Shown here: piece after piece, positions 8,780-15,823 of the stretch
Layout: each line of letters begins with the position of its first letter
Numbering within the stretch: position 1 is the first letter of the stretch
NCBI RefSeq assembly: GCF_014205795.1
Contig: NZ_JACHCN010000001.1
Span: 372,001-436,000, forward strand
DNA: 64,000 nucleotides
Direction of reading: 5' to 3'
Source of the DNA: Rhodanobacter sp. MP7CTX1
Lineage (GTDB): Bacteria; Pseudomonadota; Gammaproteobacteria; Xanthomonadales; Rhodanobacteraceae
The notes under the pieces: model-generated
What the model was told of the DNA's origin: nothing
Databases searched by the model: none
Seen by the model: the letters and a program-made list of their open reading frames with translations, nothing else
Program-made: the position numbers and the translations under genes

Positions 8780-10012
8780 ATGGATATTCTTCAGGCAGCG
8801 GTGGATCTCAGCTTGTGCCGCGCGGTCACGGTGACCCCTGACGGCACCTCGCGTGCGCCGTTACCGATCAGGGCAGGGCGGATCGGCTCATCGCTGGCCG
8901 CACGGGCTTATCGGGTCGATGTTCGCGACCATCTGATCTTCCCCGGGTTGATCAACGCGCACGAGCATTTGCACGTGAACGCCATTCCGCCGCTGAAAAG
9001 CGATAAACCCTTTCCCAATAGTTACGCCTGGATTGCTGCCTTTCAGGCGCATTTCGAGGACCCTGCCGTCATCGCCGCGCTGAAGGTGCCGAAGGAGTTG
9101 CGGCTGCGGCATGGTGCGCTGAAGAACTTGCTCGCCGGTACCACCTGCGTGGCGCATCACGACCCATGGCATGCCACGCTCGACTCCATGAATTTTCCGA
9201 TCGCACTGCTGCGCGACTACGGCTGGAGTTACGCGCTGGGATGGCCAGGCTACGGTCCGTCGGTGCAAGAGAGCTTTGCTGCCACGCCCACCGAGCATCC
9301 CTGGATGATCCATCTGGCCGAGGGCACCGATGCGATCGCGCAAGCAGAATTGTCCGAGCTCGACCGACTCGGATGTCTGGCCGCCAACAGCGTGCTGGTC
9401 CATGGCGTGGGCCTGCTCAAGCAGGACATCGATCGTGTGATCGCCAGCGATGCCGCGGTGGTCTGGTGTCCGACCAGCAACCATGCCCTGCTTGGGCGGT
9501 CGCTCGATCCGCGGCGCCTGTTTGCGGCTGGCCGGCTTGCGCTGGGCAGCGACTCACGGCTCAGCGGTGCGCGCGACCTGCTCAAGGAAATGCGTGGGGT
9601 CGCGGCGCGCGGCGAGCTCAGTCCCAAGCAAATATTGGAGCTGGTCACGACGCAGGCTGCCCGCATCCTGCGTCTGCCTGCGCGCGGCAGTCTCGCCCCG
9701 GGCGTACCTGCAGACCTGGTGATTGTCGAGGACCGGGGTGGCGATAAGGAACGCAGTCTGGTTGACATTGAACGCAGCCAGATCCGCGCCGTGGTGCGCA
9801 ACGGCGTCCCCTGTATTGCCGATACCGATTTTGCCGACTGGTTTGCCGCCGCCGGCATGGAAGCCGTGCCGGTGACGTTGGACGGTAAGCCGAAGTTGCT
9901 GGCCAGAACGCTGGCCGAACCAGCGTTGGTCGCGCTCGAACCCGGGCTCGAACTGATCGCTGACCGGAACGCGCGCGAACGTGATCTGGGCATTGAAGCG
10001 CGGAGCTACTGA
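8780..10012 (+). CDS. Metal-dependent amidohydrolase (ATZ/TRZ, cytosine-deaminase-like)
   Basis: A 410-residue TIM-barrel hydrolase. Metal-site motifs are present in order: HxH in GLINAHEHLHVN, the strand-5 histidine in MIHLAEGTDA, the strand-6 histidine in SVLVHGVGLL, and the strand-8 aspartate in LALGSDSRLSG; 'VVWCPTSNHALLG' is typical of the chlorohydrolase/deaminase branch. The C-terminal beta-sandwich returns in 'GSLAPGVPADLVIVED'. Such enzymes deaminate or hydrolyse cyclic C-N bonds. Lying between two methyltransferases and a radical SAM enzyme, it is more likely a biosynthetic tailoring enzyme than a catabolic one; that is inference. Its stop overlaps the next start by one base (TGATG). 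Confidence 0.85.
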   Translation: MDILQAAVDLSLCRAVTVTPDGTSRAPLPIRAGRIGSSLAARAYRVDVRDHLIFPGLINAHEHLHVNAIPPLKSDKPFPNSYAWIAAFQAHFEDPAVIAALKVPKELRLRHGALKNLLAGTTCVAHHDPWHATLDSMNFPIALLRDYGWSYALGWPGYGPSVQESFAATPTEHPWMIHLAEGTDAIAQAELSELDRLGCLAANSVLVHGVGLLKQDIDRVIASDAAVVWCPTSNHALLGRSLDPRRLFAAGRLALGSDSRLSGARDLLKEMRGVAARGELSPKQILELVTTQAARILRLPARGSLAPGVPADLVIVEDRGGDKERSLVDIERSQIRAVVRNGVPCIADTDFADWFAAAGMEAVPVTLDGKPKLLARTLAEPALVALEPGLELIADRNARERDLGIEARSY

Positions 10013-10716
10013 TGTCACGCCCATCGACTCTCAATCCTGCGGAGGCTTACGCGTTGTGGGCACGTAGTTATCCGGCGTATGCACACAATCCTGTCATGCA
10101 AGCCGAAGAGCGCGCCATGCTCGGACTGATGCCGGCCACGCTGAAGGGTCAAACCGTGCTCGACGTCGGTTGTGGCAGTGGACGCTACATGTTGCATGCA
10201 CTGCGACGTGGCGCGACTCGTGTGACCGGCGTGGATCTTTCGCCGGAGATGCTGCAACGGGCCGGTGCGGAGTTGAGCGCATTGCCACCCGACGCCGACG
10301 CCAAGATCGAGCTGGTGCAGGGGAGTCTGGCGGCTTTGCCGATGCAGGATGCACTGGCCGATCTGACGATCTGCGGCCTGGTCGTTGGACACCTCGAGCA
10401 TCTGCAACAGGCGCTGGCCGAGCAGCGCCGGGTGACCCGACCCGGCGGCGTGTTGTTGTGCAGCGACGTACATCCGATCGGGCATGCGCTTGGCTGGCTG
10501 CGAGATTTCAAGTTCGGCAACCAGCGCTACGCGGTGCGGCATACGCAGCACCTCTACAGCGATTGGCATGCCGCCTGCGCGACGCTCGGCTTGCAGATCG
10601 AGCGGGTACTGGAACCCATGCTCGATCCGGCCGATATCCCGGCCGGCGCGCGCTTCGACCGCATGGCGCTGGAAGTGCCGGTAGCGCTGGTGTTCCAGCT
10701 GCGGCGCCTGGCCTGA
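10012..10716 (+). CDS. Class I SAM-dependent methyltransferase
   Basis: A 234-residue Methyltransf_11-type enzyme. Motif I is VLDVGCGSGRYMLHAL at about residue 46, followed by 'VTGVDLSPEMLQRA' (ribose-binding acid), 'DLTICGLVVGHLEHL' and 'RVTRPGGVLLCSDVHPIGH'. The start codon shares one base with the amidohydrolase stop, so translation is probably coupled. N-terminal 'AYALWARSYPAYAHNPVMQAE' matches the BioC/UbiE-like substrate lid, so the acceptor could be a carboxylate or small metabolite. The nucleotides after the stop (24 bp) lead to the radical SAM gene. Family sure, substrate unknown. Confidence 0.87.
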   Translation: MSRPSTLNPAEAYALWARSYPAYAHNPVMQAEERAMLGLMPATLKGQTVLDVGCGSGRYMLHALRRGATRVTGVDLSPEMLQRAGAELSALPPDADAKIELVQGSLAALPMQDALADLTICGLVVGHLEHLQQALAEQRRVTRPGGVLLCSDVHPIGHALGWLRDFKFGNQRYAVRHTQHLYSDWHAACATLGLQIERVLEPMLDPADIPAGARFDRMALEVPVALVFQLRRLA

Positions 10717-10740
10717 TCCACGAGTACCTGAAGACGTCCT

Positions 10741-12252
10741 ATGACTTACCGTCCAAACACGCTGCTGGTCAACCCGACCGTCACCACGAATCCGCGTTTT
10801 CCGCTGGCGTTGCTCAACCTGGCGGCGACGCTGGATCGCTTCGGTGACAGCCATATCGTCGATGGCAACATCGATCGGGATCTGGTGAGCGCGACCTTGG
10901 CCGCCGCCGGGAAACAGCACTTCGACAGTGTCGGCATTGGCATCATGGGCGGTCCGCAGGTAGCACCGGCGATCGCCGTGTCCAAGGCGATCCGCGAGCG
11001 GTATCCGTCGATGTCGATCATCTGGGGCGGTTACTTCCCAACGCTGTATACCGACACCACGCTGGCGGCGCCCTATGTGGACTACGCAGTACGCGGGCAG
11101 GGTGATGAGAGCCTTGTTGAGCTGGTTTCCGCGCTGGGCCGCGGCGGCGGTGACGATGCGCTGGCAAAGATCGGTGGCGTGTCCTGGCGCCGCCATGGCG
11201 AGATAGTGCACAACCCCAGTCGCAGCTTCCATCGCGACGACGCCGCATTGGTGCTGCCGTATGAAAAGGTGGGCAACCCGGACAAGTATCTTGGCAAGAC
11301 CTTTCTTGGGCACCGCACGGCGGCGCACCAGGCGTCGATCGGGTGTCGCTTCCGCTGCACGTTCTGCGGCGTGGCGGCCATGTTTGGCGGAGCGACTTCG
11401 CTGCCGCCGACCGAACGCCTTGAGCGCGAGCTGAGCTATCTGAAGTACGAACTGGGCGCCGACTCCATCCTTTTCTACGATCACAATTTTTTTGATCGCG
11501 AGAAGGACATGATCCCGATGCTCAAGATCATGGCCAAACTGGAAATGCCCTGGTGGTGCTTTGCGCGCGCGGATGCGCTGCTCAATCTTTCCGAAAGCAC
11601 CTGGGAGCTGGTGCGTAAAAGCAAACTACGCATGGCGTATATCGGGGCCGAGTCGCCGAGCGGCGCGATGCTCAAGGAAATCCGTAAAGGCACGCGCCCG
11701 GATCAAACACTGGCCGTGGCCGAGCTGTGTCAGCGCCATGGGGTCATCCCCGAGTTCTCCTTCATGCTGGCGCCACCGGTCAATACCGAACAGGAAACCG
11801 AGCTGACATTCGAGTTCATCCGCGAATTGAAGCGCATCAATCCCGCCTCGGAAATCATCACCTATATCTACACGCCCTTGCCGGAGGGCAGCAAGCACGA
11901 AAAAGATCGCGGCAAGCGTGAATCGATGCCGTTGCTCGACGTGAATGGTGAGCTGGTGGTGTTTCCCTCGACGCCGGACGAATGGACGGAGCGTAAATGG
12001 GTGGACTATGCCTGCCACGCCGATGCGCCCTGGCTCACCGATAAACTGCGCAAGCGCATCTACGATTTCGTTACCGTGCTGCGTTGCCGCTTTCCTACCG
12101 TGCAGGACCAGCGTGCTCCGCATTGGGCCAAGCGCGGCATGAGCGCGATGGCATCGTGGCGCTATCGCCACCGGCGCTACAACCATCCGTGGGAACTCAA
12201 CATCGCCAACCGTTTCGTGCAACTGCGCAAGCCGCAAATCACGGGCGCGTAG
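10741..12252 (+). CDS. B12-binding-domain radical SAM enzyme
   Basis: A 503-residue enzyme. Residues 1-150 form a Rossmann-like cobalamin-binding domain ('TLLVNPTV', 'FDSVGIGIMGG', 'IIWGGYFPTLY', 'VDYAVRGQGDESL'). The radical SAM core follows, with the [4Fe-4S] motif CxxxCxxC at C202, C206 and C209 (SIGCRFRCTFCGVAA), then 'GADSILFYDHNFFD', 'AYIGAESPSG' and a GTR turn. Class B enzymes of this kind methylate unactivated carbons or phosphinates, or carry out ring rearrangements. Between methyltransferases and two GT4 enzymes it probably tailors a sugar or aglycone. The C-terminal 90 residues are basic. Substrate unknown; family call strong. Confidence 0.9.
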   Translation: MTYRPNTLLVNPTVTTNPRFPLALLNLAATLDRFGDSHIVDGNIDRDLVSATLAAAGKQHFDSVGIGIMGGPQVAPAIAVSKAIRERYPSMSIIWGGYFPTLYTDTTLAAPYVDYAVRGQGDESLVELVSALGRGGGDDALAKIGGVSWRRHGEIVHNPSRSFHRDDAALVLPYEKVGNPDKYLGKTFLGHRTAAHQASIGCRFRCTFCGVAAMFGGATSLPPTERLERELSYLKYELGADSILFYDHNFFDREKDMIPMLKIMAKLEMPWWCFARADALLNLSESTWELVRKSKLRMAYIGAESPSGAMLKEIRKGTRPDQTLAVAELCQRHGVIPEFSFMLAPPVNTEQETELTFEFIRELKRINPASEIITYIYTPLPEGSKHEKDRGKRESMPLLDVNGELVVFPSTPDEWTERKWVDYACHADAPWLTDKLRKRIYDFVTVLRCRFPTVQDQRAPHWAKRGMSAMASWRYRHRRYNHPWELNIANRFVQLRKPQITGA

Positions 12253-12254
12253 CG

Positions 12255-13388
12255 ATGGCGGCCTTGCACGTGGCGCAGATCAACTTCCTGCAAGCACCAG
12301 CGGGCCTCGCGCATGACGAGGTTCTCGAGCGATGGCATTCGCTGGTGGACATCGCTGAAGTAGCTGCCAGTGGCGGAACCCGGGTCACGGTGGTCCAGGC
12401 GTCGGCGCGCGATGACGTGCTGACGCGAAATGGCATCGATTACCACTTCATCGATATCAGAGGACTCGGGGCGGCGGGCCGCGGTCGCCGTTTCGCCCGT
12501 CTGCTCGCCGACATCAAGGCCGATGTCCTGCACGCGAACGGTCTCGACTTTGTCGGGGATGCATTTGCCGTATCGCAATGCCTGCCGCAACTTCCGATCC
12601 TTGTTCAGGACCACGCCAGCCGGCCGCCGCGCTGGTGGCGACGGCCGCGGTGGCGGCGCTGGTATGCGGCCGTTTCGGGCGTGGCCTTCACTGCGCTCGA
12701 ACAGGCGCAGCCATTCAGCGCCGCCGGTTTGTTCGGGCCGCAGCTGCGGCTGTTCGCCATCCCCGAATCCAGCAGCCGCTTCGCTCCGGGCAATCGCGCC
12801 GATGCCCGCGTCGAGACTGGGCTGTACGGTGATCCCTGTGTCCTCTGGGTGGGACACCTGAGTCCCGGCAAAGACCCGCTGACCGTGCTCGACGGTGTGG
12901 CCCGGGCTGCGTCGGAACTGCCTGACCTGCAGCTTTGGTGTGCCTTCGGCAGTGCACCGCTGTTCGACGAGGTGGAACAGCGCATCGAACAGGATCCGCA
13001 GCTCCGCGGACGGGTACACCTGTTGGGCAAGGTGGCGCACACGCATGTCGAGGCCTTGATGCAATCGGCGGATGTGTTCGTCTCGGGCAGCCACCACGAA
13101 GGTTCCGGCTATGCACTTCTGGAGGCGCTGGCTTGCGGTGCGGTGCCAGTAGTCACGGATATTCCATCGTTTCGCGCACTGACCGACAACGGCCGTGTCG
13201 GCAAGTTGTGGCCGTGCGGTGATGCAACGCGACTGGCCGAGGCGCTGGTCGATCTCGCAGCCAGCAGGCCGTCGTCGCAGCAGGTACGCGCCCATTTTGA
13301 CGCTGCACTGTCATTCGCCGCGGTGGGCCGCCGTTGGGCCGACGCGTATGCGCAAGTTCACGGCGATCGGCAACGGAGGGCATCGTGA
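12255..13388 (+). CDS. Family 4 glycosyltransferase
   Basis: A 377-residue GT-B enzyme. The ATG at 12255 comes 2 bp after the radical SAM stop and opens directly into ALHVAQINFLQAPAGLAHDE; the longer open frame upstream belongs to the other gene. The N-domain has the acceptor-side Rossmann fold. The C-domain has 'VLWVGHLSPGKDPLTVLDG' and the donor-binding E-x7-E motif in SGSHHEGSGYALLEALACG. It would transfer a sugar from a nucleotide donor, probably on the cytoplasmic membrane face. The stop overlaps the GTG start of the next glycosyltransferase (GTGA), so the two are coupled. Confidence 0.87.
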   Translation: MAALHVAQINFLQAPAGLAHDEVLERWHSLVDIAEVAASGGTRVTVVQASARDDVLTRNGIDYHFIDIRGLGAAGRGRRFARLLADIKADVLHANGLDFVGDAFAVSQCLPQLPILVQDHASRPPRWWRRPRWRRWYAAVSGVAFTALEQAQPFSAAGLFGPQLRLFAIPESSSRFAPGNRADARVETGLYGDPCVLWVGHLSPGKDPLTVLDGVARAASELPDLQLWCAFGSAPLFDEVEQRIEQDPQLRGRVHLLGKVAHTHVEALMQSADVFVSGSHHEGSGYALLEALACGAVPVVTDIPSFRALTDNGRVGKLWPCGDATRLAEALVDLAASRPSSQQVRAHFDAALSFAAVGRRWADAYAQVHGDRQRRAS

Positions 13389-14521
13389 AGATCGCGCTCG
13401 TGGTTCCCGGTGGCGTCGATCGCAGCGGTGAGTTCCGGGTGATCCCGGTGCTGCTGGCCCTGATCGAGCGGCTGGCACGAGCGCATGAAGTGCATGTCTT
13501 CGCGCTGCATCAGGAAGCCGTCGCGGGTCGCTGGGAGCTCGCCGGCGCCACGATCCATAACATCGGCGACCCCTGGACCCGACTGCGTGCGATCGCAGCG
13601 ATCCGCACCGAGCATCGCCATGCGCCGTTCGGTCTGGTTCACGCGATCTTCGCCGGTCCCTGCAGTCTGGTGGCCGTGGTCGCGGCGAAGCTGCTGTGGT
13701 TGCCGAGCCTGGTGCATGTGGCCGGCGGTGAGCTCGTCGCGTTGCACGAAATCGACTACGGCGGACGACGGACCTGGAAAGGGCGCTTGCGCGAGGCATG
13801 CGTGCTGCGTGGCGCCGATTCCATCACAGCGGCCAGTACGCCGATCATCGATTCACTGCAGGCGCTCGGCCTCAAGGCGCGGCGTTTGCCGCTCGGCGTC
13901 GACCTGCAGGCATGGCCGCCGCTCGCGCCGCGCGAGCGCAGCGCGAAGCCGGCGCGGCTGATCCACGTCGGCAGCCTCAACCGCGTCAAGGACCAGCCGA
14001 CCCTACTGCGGGCGCTGGCCGCCCTGGTCGACATGGGGCTCGAATTTGAAATGGACATCGTCGGCGAGGACACGCTGCAGGGTGAGATGCAACGACTGGC
14101 CGACCAGCTCGGATTGGAGCGCCACGTGCGCTTTCATGGATTCAAGACGCAGCGTGAATTGCGCCCGATGATGGAGGCCGCCGATCTGCTGGTGATGTCT
14201 TCGTTGCACGAGGCTGGCCCGCTGGTCTTGCTGGAAGCCGCGGTGGCTGGCGTGCCTGCGGTTGGTACAGCGGTCGGGCATTTCAAGGAATGGTCGCCTT
14301 CAGCGGCCCTGGCCGTGCCCGTCAGGGACTGGGAGGAGTTGGCGAACGCCATCGGCGAAGTACTTACCAATGAGGGACTTCGGCTGCGACTGGCCAGGGA
14401 GGCGCAGCGCCTCGCCATGCTGGAGGATGCCGACTACACCGCGCAGGCATTTCAGGCTTTGTATCCGCAGCATTCCCTTTTCGTGGCAGGGCAGAGCAAG
14501 CATGTCGAACTTGACGGCTAG
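13385..14521 (+). CDS. Family 4 glycosyltransferase
   Basis: A 378-residue GT-B enzyme. I chose the GTG at 13385, which overlaps the previous stop as GTGA and yields VKIALVVPGGVDRSGEFRVI, the usual first strand with a glycine-rich turn. The C-domain shows 'LIHVGSLNRVKDQPTLLRAL', 'VRFHGFKTQRELRPMMEAAD' and the E-x7-E loop in SSLHEAGPLVLLEAAVAG. It is a distinct paralogue of the preceding GT4, so two different linkages are likely. The last 20 bp overlap the acyltransferase gene. Confidence 0.87.
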   Translation: MKIALVVPGGVDRSGEFRVIPVLLALIERLARAHEVHVFALHQEAVAGRWELAGATIHNIGDPWTRLRAIAAIRTEHRHAPFGLVHAIFAGPCSLVAVVAAKLLWLPSLVHVAGGELVALHEIDYGGRRTWKGRLREACVLRGADSITAASTPIIDSLQALGLKARRLPLGVDLQAWPPLAPRERSAKPARLIHVGSLNRVKDQPTLLRALAALVDMGLEFEMDIVGEDTLQGEMQRLADQLGLERHVRFHGFKTQRELRPMMEAADLLVMSSLHEAGPLVLLEAAVAGVPAVGTAVGHFKEWSPSAALAVPVRDWEELANAIGEVLTNEGLRLRLAREAQRLAMLEDADYTAQAFQALYPQHSLFVAGQSKHVELDG

Positions 14522-15602
14522 GCGCATTCCGTCACTGGACGGCTGCCGGGCGATCTCGATCCTGATGGTGGCCTACGGACACCTCTGTGGCACGCGGAAT
14601 TTTCCCGTTTCAATCGCGGAATACGGCCGTTGGTGCGGTGATGTCGCCCATCTCGGCGTGCTGGTGTTTTTCGTGATCTCCGGATTTCTGATCACCTCGT
14701 TGCTTATGAGCGAGCGCGAATTGACGGGGGGCATCTCGCTGAAGCGGTTCTACTTGCGTCGGATAGTGCGCATCTTCCCCGCGTTCTATGCGTTCATTCT
14801 GGTCATGGCCATCGCGGTGTTGCTGGGTGCAGTACATCTGACGGGCCGGGATTTTGTCTACGCCCTCACTTACACGATCAACTTCGAGCAAAACCGCGGC
14901 TTGGCGTTCGGGCATCTGTGGTCGTTGTCCGTCGAAGAGCAGTTTTATCTACTGTGGCCGCTGACGCTTCTGCTCTTGCGGGAACGTCGCGCGCTGATCG
15001 TCGCCGTCGCGGCGATTTTCACGGGTCCGTTGGTGCGCGTGGCTATTCGCGAATGGATTTTCCATGTCGATCCGCATGCGCTCAATGGGATGTCGACGAG
15101 CTTTCCTGCAACGTTCGACTACCTGGCCGCGGGTTGTGCCTTGGCGCTGCTGCGGCCATGGTTGCTGACCCGCACGTGGTACCTGCGCCTGACCGCCAGT
15201 CCATGGCTGGCGCTGGCAGTACCGCTGGTGTTGCTGATCAATCGCATGGGCAGCCACACCATGGTGATCCTGCTGGGGTCGCCGCTGATGAACGTGTGCA
15301 TCGCGTTGCTGCTCGAGTCGAGCACGCGTCATGCGAGTTCCTTGGCTGGGCGTTTCCTCAACTGGAAACCCGTGGTCTTTCTCGGCGTGCTGAGCTACTC
15401 GCTGTATCTGTGGCAATCGCCGTTCTTCAATCACCGATCCGACGCGTGGGTAAATGCGTTTCCGCAAAACATGCTGCTCGCTTTTTTCGCAGCGCTCACA
15501 TCTTATTTCCTGATCGAACGCCCCTTCATTCGTTTGCGCAAGAGGTTGCGGCGCGGCGACACGTTGCCTACGCACGTGCAAGGCGTTGCGGGAATCGCGT
15601 AG
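14502..15602 (+). CDS. Acyltransferase 3 (OafA/NodX-type) membrane O-acyltransferase
   Basis: A 366-residue integral membrane protein with about ten hydrophobic helices and the family motifs 'RRIPSLDGCRAISILMVAYG' (catalytic-site R/H near the first helix), 'FFVISGFLITSLL', 'FYLRRIVRIFPAFY' and 'LWSLSVEEQFYLLWP'. It transfers acetyl or other short acyl groups from the cytoplasm to surface or periplasmic glycans. The ATG at 14502 overlaps the preceding GT by 20 bp and immediately gives the conserved N-terminus. It ends the second operon, so the product of the cluster is probably an O-acylated glycan or glycolipid. Confidence 0.88.
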   Translation: MSNLTARRIPSLDGCRAISILMVAYGHLCGTRNFPVSIAEYGRWCGDVAHLGVLVFFVISGFLITSLLMSERELTGGISLKRFYLRRIVRIFPAFYAFILVMAIAVLLGAVHLTGRDFVYALTYTINFEQNRGLAFGHLWSLSVEEQFYLLWPLTLLLLRERRALIVAVAAIFTGPLVRVAIREWIFHVDPHALNGMSTSFPATFDYLAAGCALALLRPWLLTRTWYLRLTASPWLALAVPLVLLINRMGSHTMVILLGSPLMNVCIALLLESSTRHASSLAGRFLNWKPVVFLGVLSYSLYLWQSPFFNHRSDAWVNAFPQNMLLAFFAALTSYFLIERPFIRLRKRLRRGDTLPTHVQGVAGIA

Positions 15603-15710
15603 GAAAGCGCCTACGCATTTAAATTGCAATCGCTGGTAGCAAAATAAAATTTTGCAGTAACACGCAGCGCTGCAATTCACGTCGAAATAAAAAGTGGCTA
15701 GAGTGGAGCT
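15603..15710. other. AT-rich spacer with small inverted repeat after the acyltransferase gene
   Basis: This stretch is much richer in A and T than its surroundings. A perfect 7-bp inverted repeat with a 3-base loop is at 15639-15655 (GCAAAAT AAA ATTTTGC). It may act as a weak terminator, or simply be part of the AT-rich upstream region of the type VI module, which could bind a xenogeneic silencer; neither is proven. Confidence 0.4.
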
Positions 15711-15739
15711 TTGCCACAATCGCTATCTATGGCTATAGG
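15711..15739 (+). promoter_or_regulatory. Candidate sigma-70 promoter for vgrG
   Basis: TTGCCA (15711-15716) and TATAGG (15734-15739) are separated by 17 bases, matching the -35 consensus in five of six positions and the -10 in four. A start of transcription near 15746 would leave a leader of about 78 bases before the vgrG ATG at 15824. Match by eye only. Confidence 0.4.
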
Positions 15740-15823
15740 GCGTTAGTTGCTCGAAGGCCTCGCGACTGAGCAACGAACACCCAGGCCCGATGGATCGGGC
15801 GCACGTTCCCAAGGATGAGAGCC

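Noticed and set aside
10015..11484. 489-codon antisense frame over methyltransferase and radical SAM genes
   Set aside because: Crosses two well-supported genes and has no recognisable domain.
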